Part shown: piece by piece, positions 27,709-41,000 of the stretch
How the letters are laid out: each line of letters starts with the position of its first letter
Numbering within the stretch: position 1 is the first letter of the stretch
Origin: Anisakis pegreffii
Taxonomy: Eukaryota > Nematoda > Chromadorea > Rhabditida > Anisakidae
NCBI GenBank assembly: GCA_035041965.1
Contig: JAPYMA010000078.1
Coordinates: 1-64,000, forward strand
Length of the DNA: 64,000 nucleotides
Reading direction: 5' to 3'
Program-made: the position numbers and the translations under genes
Notes under the pieces: model-generated
Seen by the model: only the letters and a program-made list of their open reading frames with translations
Told to the model about the DNA's origin: nothing
The model's database searches: none

Positions 27709-30475
27709 TGGAAAAGAATCAAGAAAAAGTGATGATACTGGAAAATGAGCGACTTGACAGCAAACCTTAAGGGACGTTAAATGTATCATTACGATCATTC
27801 TGTAATGATACCGAGAATCAAAAAGTATTAGAAACAATCGTAAAAATAGAGTAGAGGAACTGTAAATATCAATAAGAATAGTGATACTAAGAACAACAAA
27901 CGTGGAAGATGAATATGAACAGGAAGCAATCGTTTGAAGGTTTTTCATTGCCCAGTCTCATTGAACTTGTCATACGTTTCCGTCTGTAACTGATCAACTT
28001 CAAGTGCTCGAGATAAAAGTAAGGCAACATGGTCAAAAATGAAATTGATACAAATGACGAGTTATTGCAAAAATGTTTGCAAAGTAACAATCGCAGTCGT
28101 TCAGAAAAGGAATGCTAAATGTTTAAGGACACAGAGACGCAGTCAAGGATCATCAAGCAATAAATAAACATTCTATCAAAACGATCAATGCGTCATCAGC
28201 ACAATAAATGATATTTCTTATGAATGTACTTTCTGAAATCATAAATGTTCAAGCAGAACTTTGTATGAATTCAACTGATAAGAACAAACAACAATAGCAA
28301 ATAAGCCCTGATAACGGTAATGAACGATGCTGATTGCAGCTTACAGCTCCGATCAATACTGATGAAGATCTTTGAAAGGGACAGCATTCTCCCTTGTACA
28401 AGCCATTGACAACATTATTGCGAGAAAGCAACAGACAGTGGCGCTGTTATTCCCGATGATTGCAAGCAATCATCATAAGAAAATCTACTTCTAGTGAAGC
28501 GAACACGACTAACTTATGCAGCCGCCAAATTGATTTGCGAGAACATCAATCGATCATGAACATGCAACACTCAGTGGAATGCCATTAACGAAGGATAGCT
28601 ATCGCATCTCAGATTTTATTGCAAACTGCAATCAGCATGGATGAACGCATCAACTAAATAACAGCTTCAGTCAGTAAAGCTGTTGAAATAATTAACTGAC
28701 TGTAACCATTAATGATATGATATTCAAGAACTGTGGTCAAGCTGAGAACGAAGAATGAAGTTAAGCGGTGCAGTTCAACAGCAGTTAAGATGCGAAACGA
28801 TGATGCCAATGCAACCTGGCCATTGATATCACTGAAGATGGTAACTGGTACGAATTCTGAAAGCAATTCCGACCAACGTCTCATCGTGAATGCGTAACAA
28901 AAAACGTTCAGTAAACAAGTCACTTCCTATAATCATAATACAAGGCGATCTTACAATCAAAACTATTCATCCAGTTTTTTTAGATTCGATTATCGCTTCA
29001 AAACAAAATGCTGACAACGCTAAAGGATTAGCGAATTACTGAAATTGTTGATCTTTTGAATGCGATCAGCATGATAAAAAGTCCTCCTTAACCAACATCT
29101 TAATAAGATTCATTCTTTCATATAATATGAAGACTTGGTTGATATAATCGCCTAGATGCCAAATGAGAACAGCAGCAATTAGTTGCGAATGGAACGAAAT
29201 AACGTTTCGTCATCAAAAAACGAACGACGGTGACAGTGTTAGTTTCTCATGCTGTGAACATGGAAATGAGACTGATCTTAATTGAGGTGACTTTAACTAA
29301 TAGTATAATCGAAAACGGAAATAGTCAAAAAATTATTTGAAATTTGATTAGTTTGAGGGAATTCGTTGCTGTTGAAAGAGATGTAGAAGAGTTGGTACGG
29401 TTGAAGTGTTTAAGGTCACAATTGGAATTTAACTCATTAAAAAACAAAATGAAATTTAGTCATTAAATGAAGCGATTGCAAAAAATAACTTTCTTCGCAC
29501 ATTCGTTCACTCATTGATGATTGTTCATTCATTAAATACCTTTCAATTCTACTCAAGTCGCTTTCCCCATCACGAATTCGAGTTATTCAACATTACCGGC
29601 ATAAATCATCACTCCTTCATCAGCGAAACAACAAATCAAATCAAATAACTGCGCATTGCATATTGCAAACTAAACGCTTCTTGCCATTCTTCTTAAGTGC
29701 CGAGTCTCAACGGTAAAACAAAACAAAACGAAATGAATTCAGTTCATTTGCAATCAACTTTTTTTGGAAAATTTGAATTCTAACAGAAATGTGAATATTT
29801 CATGAAACAAAAAACAACATCTGCGCCATAACTAGTGAATGAATGGCGAGAATAAGCGCTGTTCATTGCTCTTCACACGAATACGCATCCAATGAACACA
29901 ACTTTTTAAAACGCCTACTAAGAGTTCTGCTCCATTGAGCGATTCAACAAAACGTTATCTGCGACCATCATTTTACACCCAATAAGTTGTTATTGTTGTC
30001 GACTCTATTTTTTTTGAAATTTTCCAGTTGATATAAATAGTTTCTGGTGTTAATTTGGTAAACGCTAAATATTACCTCATTTACGATCTGAACAATCGGT
30101 TTTCAATCTGTACTGATAGCGTTTATCACACAAATGTCTCGAGAGCAATTTGAAGAAATTTTAAATTCATTCCAAATATTGTCATCTCAAATGGCTGTAA
30201 AGCAATGATTTTGAAATACAGATAATTATTTAAAACAAAAAAAACTTCATTCTTGTGCTTGGACAAGTTAAAGATAACAGATGGCATTTGATGAGTGATA
30301 AGGACAATTACAACTGAAAAATGCAACGTCAAGTCCTGTTTCGATCACCACTAATGTCAATTTTGCAAACAAAGGCGTTAACATTTTTTTAATCTTCCTA
30401 GAGGCAGAAGGACGAAATAGCTCGGTGTTTCGTTAACACTCAGCCAGCATACAAACGCCGCCATATGGATACGAC
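27709..30475. other. Gene-poor AT-rich sequence
   Basis: No supported exon series. A minus-strand frame at 28654-28923 is moderately hydrophobic but has no recognisable motif and no paired splice sites. Confidence 0.4.
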
Positions 30476-30629
30476 TAGTGTTCGTCGGGGAGCAGTTTAT
30501 CGCACGGGGGGGTCCCCACGGGGAGAAAAATGGACGGGGGGTCCCCGCGAAAAAGTCGGGAAGCAAATTGCGCGGGAGGGAGCGCTCCCCGCGTTCCCCA
30601 CCTGGGTCCCCGTTCCTCGACGAACACTA
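30476..30629. mobile_element. GC-rich element with terminal inverted repeats and TA flanks
   Basis: A compact GC-rich island stands out sharply from its AT-rich surroundings. Its ends are exact inverted copies of 13 bases (CTAGTGTTCGTCG at 30475-30487, complement at 30618-30630). Each end contains a TA, so a 150-bp element flanked by a TA duplication fits, as in Tc1/mariner-type MITEs. The interior is made of runs such as GGGGGGTCCCC that can self-pair. It has no protein-coding capacity that I trust. The TA duplication is suggestive only, since TA is common here. Confidence 0.65.
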
Positions 30630-33600
30630 GATGCGACTAACGCAAACTGATCAATGTTCCTCACTAAATATCTTCCATTGAATAGGTGAAACGACGCTTA
30701 TTAATCAAGATCTCTTACAATCAATCCGTTGTTCAATAAATCAACTGCGTATGTTTTGTGATACGAAAAAAGTTCGGCTGACAACAAGGTGTGAATAAGA
30801 TACAGTTTGCGGGAGGCACAGTTTGTTGCGTCTTCCTTAAGGTTTTATGCACATTGCGCAGCAACGAGTAATACGTTCAAAAAGGGAACTATCAAAATCT
30901 TTTCATCCAAACGACAACATGACACACAGCAATACATGCCATTAAAGCTCCATTGAATTAGCTGCGTTTGCTTAATCGAAAGTGTAAATTCAGTTGAATG
31001 GTGAATGAAATTCGCGAAGAACATTTTAAAATATCAATCGCATCATGTCATCTCTTCATAAGTTCGAAAATTAGGCATAATAGTAAACGGAGAAGACGCA
31101 ACATCCGTCTTCTTAACTCGTGTACAGTGTAAAATGTGAAATGCGTAATGAGCACAGGCGATTTTATTAATGAGATTGGTACCAATGAACGCGTTTGTAA
31201 ATAGGTACATTCGTAAATAAATAAATGAGAGAATGTGTATTTTAAAGAGTTAAATTTTAAAGAATTTGATGCAAAAGAAAATCTCTCAAATGTGAACTGA
31301 CATTTTAAAACAACACATTAACAGGAAAAACGAGCACAAAAATAAATGATCGCACTACACCGCCATCATTATTGCGATCACATAAAATATTACAACATCA
31401 GCGCAAACGACGCTTTTTCGACTTCTCATTAATGAGAAAAGACTCAGCTATAGGCTTCAAGTAGCGAACCCTAGAGAGTAGGCAAGACGCGCATAATTAT
31501 GAAACATTTTTATGTTTTGCACGTGCTCAATGAAAAATTAATCTTGACGACGATTACAACTAGAATAAGATATTTACAGACGCGAACAGCCGAAAATGTG
31601 TTAGTTCATATGGTTAATATGGAGGCATCAACACAATTCAGAATTTGATGTATTTCACAGCGAATCTTGTTAGGTGATGATCAGTATGAGATTGTTGATG
31701 GACAAATATTCAGCAACAGTGAATGCATCGCTGCAAATAGCTTTGAAATACGCTCAAGTTTTGTGGTATAGCATTTTTGAACAACGGAAGATTTTATTTT
31801 TGTGATATTATTTTCGCCATAAAAATTCTAACTTCGAATGGTGAGTGTAAAACGGAATACATGATTTTTGTAATAAAATCAAATTAACGAGCCTGATTAA
31901 TGAGTTGCGCAGTTATGCCGACAATGAACATCAACGTTCAGAAATGTTTGTGGATCACGAATGCGCATGAATTAGTGGTTTACCAATCTATCGCTTTCGC
32001 ACTTGTCGTTGACTCTATAATGCGGTCGAACAATCGTTAATTTGAATCGCTGCCTTGTCCAAACTAATGATTTTATTGACGACCACCACGAAGAGATATT
32101 TTAAAACAACGAACAAATCTGCGCTATTTCCCGGATTGAATACGGACAAAAAAGTTTCGAATGGCGACGAAAAATGGAAAAATCTTAATGACAAGTTTTT
32201 GGATTTTGAAGAAGGGCACAACGAGGAACAAATTATAGGTTCGTAACAAAGTGTGAAATTGGAACAGCAAACTTTGATGAGCGCAAACGAGCGAGAAAAC
32301 ACGACGGAGAAAGTCCTTTTATACACAATTTCATTGTAACTCGAGAAATCACTGATTACGAAGTCCCATTTTTGTCGTTTCGTGCTGACCTGTGCCATCG
32401 AGAAATCAATGGTGAAATCGGAACTGATATGAATCATTTGTTTCAAATTGAGCGTTTCTTGAATTCTTCGAACTATAATTTCCAACTGATAAGTTTTTCC
32501 CAATCGTCACCAACAAGGCAAATTTTGAGTAATCGGCTGCAGATCTCATATCGATCTGTAATTGATCGATTGTAATGGTCGACCGCCGGAATTCAGCTGT
32601 CTCTGGCCTAGGAGCCTTTTTCGGTTCCACTCGACCTAACTGTATTTTAAGCATTTCGTTATAATAGTGACTGAAGCAAACGGAATGTTTCGTCGATAAC
32701 ATTTCCTTTATTAATTTTCTGCTTTCTGAGACAAGCAAATTAGTTTGTTTTGAAAAGCTTCACTACCGAATCGCAGCATATTGATTGTATCTTACAAAAT
32801 AGCACAAATATGGAATGAAGATAGCTTCACAAAAACCTATTATCAATGAAAATTGGTTTATTTTCAATATCTCATCAATGCAATATGATATCAATATAAC
32901 AGAGCATGAAATGTTGAATTCAAAAGCAACAAACAAAATGAAAACCATAATCCGAATTGAATGTGATCACAACTGTAAATGGAACAAGACACGTTATTGT
33001 TTAGAAAAAAGCAGTAAAGTGAGCAGAACGAAGACCAATATAAAATTTCAAATGGTATTGAATACTTTCATAACGAGTTTTATAAATGTCCAGCAACTCT
33101 GACTTTGCTACTACACCTCAAATTCAAATGGCCAAATAAGATAGCGATTCAATAGTTCTCAGACTTTTGCAGAATTGATTAGTTCAGCAAAATCAAAAAA
33201 TTTCGCCACTAATCAAAGTAAATTCAATCTATTCATTCAGCTGAAATGTTCGCCTTTCTTAAAATTGAGATGTGACGGAAATGAAGCAAAAACTGAGGAT
33301 ACTCCCAACCGAAGAACGGGATGAATGTTAAATCTGTGCAAATATTGTTTATCACGAGGTCGAAATCAAATGAACGTTTTTGCTTAACAAATCATAGATG
33401 AATGCTTTGTTCCAGACAGTACATAACTTATTTAAGAAATATCTGACTTGAAAAATACGACTATGCAAAAACCTGAATGTGCTTAATATGAGGTTCGAAC
33501 ATCTGAGTTAAAAACGACTCTGAGACAGTGTATATCTCTACAAGAAGTCACCACAAAAGATTGGCATAAGTTAATAAATTAACAACATCAGTAATCAGCA

Positions 33601-34161
33601 TATATTCGAAGTTTCAAATTCAAGTCGAATCTAGACGTTCACACTGTCTCAAGTTACAACAGACAAAAATGATTCACTGCTCTTGCGGATACGTCAAGGA
33701 TATTGACAAATTCAGAACTAGAACTCAACATCCGAAATCATTCGCAGAACTCTAGAATGTGTAAGTCATTTTCATCCTCTCAAAGTATTTAATATCGAGA
33801 GATCAGTTTCCAATAACTGTCAATTCATAAAATCCAGATAATTCCGAGTAAATCCTTATCCAGGTAAATATATACAAGTTTGATACGGCACAGTTATATA
33901 CACGAGTTAAGAAAACATAGTCAATGTGAACAAAAAATACAGCGTAAGTTGGTTGATAAAGTAATGAATGAATAAATTAAGCACACTCCTGAGGAATTCA
34001 TATGTGATCAATACAATTATGTATACAATATTCGGTTATCCCGACTGACGATAAAAACTTATTGGCTGACGTTGAAATGAACCTAAGAAATCAACCGCAC
34101 ACAAGTTGACATTAACTGAACACTAACGTTAATGTCCAATGAGTGGTTTTACCACTGCAAA
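30630..34161. other. Gene-poor AT-rich sequence
   Basis: Open frames on both strands at 32015-32738 are long for the region but overlap each other and lack splice-site partners or motifs. The plus-strand frame at 32055-32246 is rich in charged residues and could be an exon; the overlapping minus-strand frame is hydrophobic and looks like its mirror. Neither is supported enough to call. Confidence 0.4.
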
Positions 34162-34200
34162 TCAGAAAATTAAAAAAAAATTCTTTTTTTAATTTTCTGA
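34162..34200. repeat. Perfect 17-bp hairpin
   Basis: Positions 34162-34178 are the exact reverse complement of 34184-34200, with a 5-base loop. The stem is TCAGAAAATT plus an A-run. It lies about 370 bases beyond the candidate last exon at 34569-34842 in the minus-strand sense, so a role at a transcript 3' end is possible but unproven. Confidence 0.8.
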
Positions 34201-34568
34201 ACAGATTGGATCAAATTTGCTGTTTGGCAGATCAATCCTGTCGAATTTTGGTCTCATTATTATGCTCTCAAAACTGCGCTAAACTTTCATCACTCCTCAA
34301 CCGAAGTGACCAAAACGAATCGAAAAATTTTCGGAACATAATCGAATGAGCACGAAATACTGAGTAACCAAAGAATGCAATATATTTGCTATTTTCGTGA
34401 ACAAATATAATATTTATGTTATCTTACAAACACTAGAAGAAATTACTTCTGAAATAGGTTTTGATCAAGATTATTCATCTCTAAGAGGATTCTCTCACTT
34501 ATCAAGCAATAAACGAGTTCTCCTGAGCTCATATTCCATTTACCGATTCGAACGAAGTAAACCAATCA

Positions 34569-34842
34569 CTAATAACGATCAGATAAGTACGTGGTTCGTG
34601 TGTTTTGATTTTCTGGATCATCCTGGTCAGTGCTACTCTCACGATCAGTGCATTCTCGCTCGTTCGAATGCTGCTGCTGCAGAACATTCGCCATGCAAAA
34701 CTCTTCGACGTCGTTTTCAATTGGCGTTTGCGCTTTGATGCATTCAATGCTAATTTTGCGGTCATCAACACAAGAATTGCTCAGAAATTTCGCGTTTTCA
34801 ATTTTCGTCACCTCGGCGTCCACTCGTTTTTGTTTTGCCCTT
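34569..34842 (-). CDS. Candidate alternative last exon of the SLC26 transporter
   Basis: An acceptor (CAAGTTTCAG) opens a frame of 90 codons to a TAG at 34569. The translation is strongly polar and acidic, with segments such as KRVDAEVTKIENAKFL and TDQDDPENQNTRTTYLSDRY, quite unlike the hydrophobic chance frames nearby. It needs phase 2 on entry. The last SLC26 exon contains a GC/gtgtgt donor at 35025 in that phase. Joining them would replace the final residues of the transporter by a tail of about 91 residues, giving roughly 869 in total. It could also be a separate small gene. No transcript evidence is available here. Confidence 0.4.
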
Positions 34843-35005
34843 CTGAAACTTGTCTGAAGTAATATTCAATTTTGAGTGTTGCCTTTATCATAATATGGTA
34901 ACAAGTCGAATTTATACGCTACCATATACCGTTCATGGCTTAAAAGTCGTAAAGGCGTAGCGAATATGCTGTGAAAAGCATTTGTAACGCCTTAGGTATG
35001 TTAGT

Positions 35006-38000
35006 TCAACTGAAGACAACACACGCAGATGGAAATACAGACTTGAACAGTCGGATCTGCTGATTCATGTTAGCCGCTTGTACAGCGTCATGAATTGATG
35101 GATAGAAATGATCCTTGGATACGGATTTGTAAAATCCACACGCTTCGAACATGTCTCGTATGGGTGCTGAAAATATTAATCGAAATAGAGCCGCCTTAAC
35201 CACTTGAGCAATTGGACACACACGTTTGCAACATTTCGCGATCATATTGCGCAATGCTCTAGGCATTAGCGACTGCTTCAACGATCCAAACTAACGTACG
35301 TAAAAGATTACGTAAAAAGGCAGATTTTTCAAGGCAATTTGTTCATAAGTATAATGATCTTCATACAGAGTATTCCAAGATAATCCGTGGGTATTTCAAT
35401 GTGGTTTGCAGTTATTTCAGAACGATCGTCAATTTCGAGTAGTTGTTTAGCGTTATGATAGAATTATGAGCAGTATGCACCTTTAGCGCCAGCGAAATAA
35501 ACTTGTATTCCATTATAACGCGTTTGTTGATAAATTTCAATCAGTGAGTTTACACTCATGAAGTCAACAAACGTAAAACCTGAGCAATCAATTATAAGAT
35601 GTTCAATACGACGCATTGCTGAATCGTGATATTCACTCTGCAAATTCGGAACACTTTCATTCAGTTAATTAGTTCGATAGATTGATTTTTTAGGCGCATA
35701 TGTATTTCGATGAAACAAAAAAATAGAACGGTACAAAATGATTGACCGATTACCTCAGAAGAACTTCTAAAATGAGCGTTTTGGGTCCAATGACACTCGG
35801 AGAAGGTAAAATAAATGGATTTAACGTAGAAATGAATGTCTCGGTTAGTATACTTGCGTTCAGCTGACTACCGCATCGTAGAGATTTAGCTGAGAATTGA
35901 ATGCTTCCAAAAAAACAAACTTGATAATAACAACGCAATTCTTGGACATGCAACAGTGATAACTAACGATGGATCGCTTGAAACTCGTCCTTTTAACAGC
36001 ACATTTCTTGCGAATAGCTTTATTCGGACATTCCACTTCAAGAACGTTATCGAGTGTCGCTAGACTCATTACCGGACATGTGATTGTGGCCTTCTCAACC
36101 GCACTTCGGAAGTGGTCGACATTCGTGAATAGCTGAAATGATATTCGTTAACTGAAGCTTGCTATTGTCGTCCGCATGAATATATCATTCTGAAACAGCA
36201 TTTCATTGCCATGCATTTTGAACACATTCGTGTGTAAGTATCGCAATGCGTTGACCACAGTATCGAATTGCAACACCACTTTTAATGTTCGAACATTCAT
36301 TGTTTTCCAAGACTCCAAATAAGCTGTGAACTCATCACAAAACCAACACAAATCAAACGAATGATCACAACTCACAAGAGGAGCATCAAAACGAAATATG
36401 CGAATATGGTCTATGTCCGTAACACGACCGTAACGTCCGGTATCACGGTAATCATCAGTTCCTTCCAGTCGTGACAGCAAATGCCATCGTGGCCTAAAAC
36501 AATGCGTAATAGTGAGCATTATCAATCAAATAATCGTAAAACTGATTACTGTTTCACAAACTAGCTATGTAATTATAAAGTTATACAACAAACGATTTCG
36601 CTTCTACATTAAGATATCTATTATATAATAATAAATAAACAATGGTTATTTAATGGAATACGTTTACAATTCAGCTGTTGTACAGAAATCATAATCTTCT
36701 AACCACTGTGTTCTAAAGACGGTCGTTAACAATGCGAATGCCACAGAAAGCACCAACCCCCACATCACGTTTGTGAATACGGTACATATGAAACTAAACA
36801 TCCAAATCGCCTGCAAAACAGAGTCGTTCATAGAATATTACCAGACAATAGCATATAAACTGCTGCAATTCGAAAATTTTTAGTGAAAAACTTCATAAGG
36901 AAATCTGATGAACCTCCACATTCAACAGAAGGAAAAATGAACAAATGCACATTTGATGTTTGGAGAATCGATTGAAGAAATGCTGTGAGGTGTAGAAGTG
37001 GAGAGGTGAATGTAAAACTGACAAAATCCACTTTGGAGACGCGCCACAAGCATTGTAATTCATCACGCTTCCGGAAGATGTTCTTCATTGAGAATATGAG
37101 TATGACCGCGAGAATGCACATCGGTAAATACTGCAGATATGGACTTAGCCATAGAATGACGACCAAAACGAGTGCTGAAGAGAACAGCGCTGATAGCTGC
37201 GTCTTACCGCCACTTTCCTCCATCAGCATCGAACGGCCAAGTGCTGATGAGACCGGATAGGTGAGGAAACACGAAGAAATGACACCCGTAAGACCGATTG
37301 CATACAGCTCCTGAATAGGTACACGACGAGTTTCATGGAAACATGATTCAACCTTTTGATCATATCATAAAGCGTTATGAACAAATTCAGTCACATTTCT
37401 TATCACTGTCGCTGATAGTCACATCTCACCTGATTATTATCAGTATTGTAGATGTGACGTCTACTGAACACTTTACACATCGACAAATGAACTGCCACAA
37501 TAACAAAAGCAATCTCGAACGCATCCTTGTACACGTATGGAATCAGTTCAAGACGAGGCATCTCTGCGCTCGGAAATCTGAAACATTCATCTGGCGAATT
37601 CAGGGTTTTTAATGAATGCATTTGGCCAAGCAGATCATGAATCATTCAACTCTTCATCAATCATTTCTTTTTCTCTTCATTTCTTATGATGCCAAAAAAC
37701 GTGAATGTTTACAAGCTGCAAAAGGAGAAAATAAATGATGCATCTCAGTTGGTGTAGAATTAAGATTTGAGACATTCCGAATATCGAAATCTGCAGGTGG
37801 GTATTAAAAGCGTACCCGACCGGTACGACGCCGACAACTTTCATTTGGTATCGTTGCTCGAATGCGAATATATACGATACGACTGTGGCGAGAGTAACCA
37901 ACATCAGTTCGAACGGTAACGGTACGCATTTGAATTTCTTGCGAAAAAGCGGATTGATGCAATCTTTACCTGAAATGTTCATACATCATCAACAAAGTTA

Positions 38001-41000
38001 TCGCTGTTTCATAACAGTATTATCCATCGTTTTGATTGTGATCAATTCAGTGTGAGACATTAGCAGGGAATTTATATGTATCTCATCAATACAGTGCAAT
38101 GCCTTGCACAATGCCTTCGCTTGAAACTAATCATTACATTCATCAGTTACTTGTTGAAATGTTATCGCCGGCTACTTCTGTTCTAGATTGCTGAATCGCC
38201 GGCTACTTCTGTTCTAGATTGCTGAATCGCCGGCTACTTCTGTTCTAGATTGCTGAATCGCCGGCTACTTCTGTTCTAGATTGCTGAATCGCCGGCTACT
38301 TCTGTTCTAGATTGCTGAATCGCCGGCTACTTCTGTTCTAGATTGCTGAATCGCCGGCTACTTCTGTTCTAGATTGCTGAATCGCCGGCTACTTCTGTTC
38401 TAGATTGCTGAATCGCCGGCTACTTCTGTTCTAGATTGCTGAATCGCCGGCTACTTCTGTTCTAGATTGCTGAATCGCCGGCTACTTCTGTTCTAGATTG
38501 CTGAATCGCCGGCTACTTCTGTTCTAGATTGCTGAATCGCCGGCTACTTCTGTTCTAGATTGCTGAATCGCCGGCTACTTCTGTTCTAGATTGCTGAATC
38601 GCCGGCTACTTCTGTTCTAGATTGCTGAATCGCCGGCTACTTCTGTTCTAGATTGCTGAATCGCCGGCTACTTCTGTTCTAGATTGCTGAATCGCCGGCT
38701 ACTTCTGTTCTAGATTGCTGAATCGCCGGCTACTTCTGTTCTAGATTGCTGAATCGCCGGCTACTTCTGTTCTAGATTGCTGAATCGCCGGCTACTTCTG
38801 TTCTAGATTGCTGAATCGCCGGCTACTTCTGTTCTAGATTGCTGAATCGCCGGCTACTTCTGTTCTAGATTGCTGAATCGCCGGCTACTTCTGTTCTAGA
38901 TTGCTGAATCGCCGGCTACTTCTGTTCTAGATTGCTGAATCGCCGGCTACTTCTGTTCTAGATTGCTGAATCGCCGGCTACTTCTGTTCTAGATTGCTGA
39001 ATCGCCGGCTACTTCTGTTCTAGATTGCTGAATCGCCGGCTACTTCTGTTCTAGATTGCTGAATCGCCGGCTACTTCTGTTCTAGATTGCTGAATCGCCG
39101 GCTACTTCTGTTCTAGATTGCTGAATCGCCGGCTACTTCTGTTCTAGATTGCTGAATCGCCGGCTACTTCTGTTCTAGATTGCTGAATCGCCGGCTACTT
39201 CTGTTCTAGATTGCTGAATCGCCGGCTACTTCTGTTCTAGATTGCTGAATCGCCGGCTACTTCTGTTCTAGATTGCTGAATCGCCGGCTACTTCTGTTCT
39301 AGATTGCTGAATCGCCGGCTACTTCTGTTCTAGATTGCTGAATCGCCGGCTACTTCTGTTCTAGATTGCTGAATCGCCGGCTACTTCTGTTCTAGATTGC
39401 TGAATCGCCGGCTACTTCTGTTCTAGATTGCTGAATCGCCGGCTACTTCTGTTCTAGATTGCTGAATCGCCGGCTACTTCTGTTCTAGATTGCTGAATCG
39501 CCGGCTACTTCTGTTCTAGATTGCTGAATCGCCGGCTACTTCTGTTCTAGATTGCTGAATCGCCGGCTACTTCTGTTCTAGCGATTCTGATCAGATTTTC
39601 AATTCATGATAAGATGAAACGAATCGCATGGTGCAAAATAGAGCATGCATATTATTTTCTTTTATATCATACATTTTAGATAAGTTCCAACGTTGTTTTA
39701 GATTTACGAATTATCACAGAATGTGAAATGAGTAGATGTTTTTCTTGGGAATGCAATACATTTTTTAGGTTGCAAACATACAAATATCGGTGATGTATGT
39801 CCTGCGCAGATGAAACGAATACAAAGCAGACAAAATTCACTACTCAGAGCTATGGTGGTGTTCTAATTCAATTGTAAAGTTAAGTGTTAGGTGTAAAAAA
39901 TTAATAGTACAACCACCACCCCAGAACAATTAATATCGATGAAGGTTACGAATGATACCTTACACAAAGTCGATTTTTGTCCTCAGAAAAATCGTTTCGC
40001 TATTTGTCGCAGTGAACGTAGACGGATAATCAAGAAATTTGAACAAATCAATAAATTCAGATAACGTAATCAGTATTGATTCATTCGAAGTGTCATGCAT
40101 TCAGAATCTTCTAAAAATGATGTAACACTTACCAATATATAAGAAAATGAATGCACACATTGAAAGCAGAAAAGTGACCACGTTCATATCACCGACTTTT
40201 GATAAAACACTGACCAGTTGCTGAAAAAGAAGCGTTTAGCTTAATCGGTTGCTAAGATTGCTACAAAATCTTTTAGGAACGAACTTATATTCGGTTAAAA
40301 TCGATTTGATTACGAAGACAATTTGAACAAACTTAACTTCATGAAGGTGGAGGAAATGAAAGAGCGTAATGATAGCGTTTCAGAGTTCGGTAAAGATATA
40401 AACAAAATTTCGAATAAACGAAAGAACTGAAGTACAGAGGAAAGCACTTCGAAATACGGAAAATACTAAATGAAAAATCTATAAATTGACTATGAGAATG
40501 TGAAAACGGAACAAAAAGCGAATCATTTACCATTAACATTCCGCCTGGCCCGTTAACGCTCTGAACGTCAACCTAAAATTAACGACCGATTAACTGATGA
40601 TTTGTTAAACGCTTTGTATTCTATAAAGGAATAGCAAGAGAACGAGATGAAACTGCAATAGAATAATGTAATTTTTTGGTGAAACTGAAAAAAAATCTAT
40701 CAAAAAATACGAAATCGACAGATACTTGAAATATTTTATCGAGTTGTACGATAATCACATGAACGCTAGCACCTGTACTAAAACCCGATACAAGCTGGTC
40801 AGATAAATACGACGTCACAAATTCCACTCGTAATAATGCCATTAGCAGCTGCAAATATTTTTTTAATGAGCTGCCTCTGGATGATATCTCTCTTCAAGAA
40901 ATTCACCGGCAAACTCTTGATTTTGACTGCGTTTTGAGTTTCATCTCATTGTCAGCATAATGATTGATTGAATGGGAGAAAACCAAAATAACTTCATGAA

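Noticed and set aside
32015..32503. Minus-strand open frame of 162 codons
   Set aside because: Hydrophobic, motif-free and overlapping charged frames on the other strand; no splice partners.
38167..39581. CRISPR array
   Set aside because: The repeat is strictly tandem with no spacers, in a eukaryotic intron; it is a satellite.
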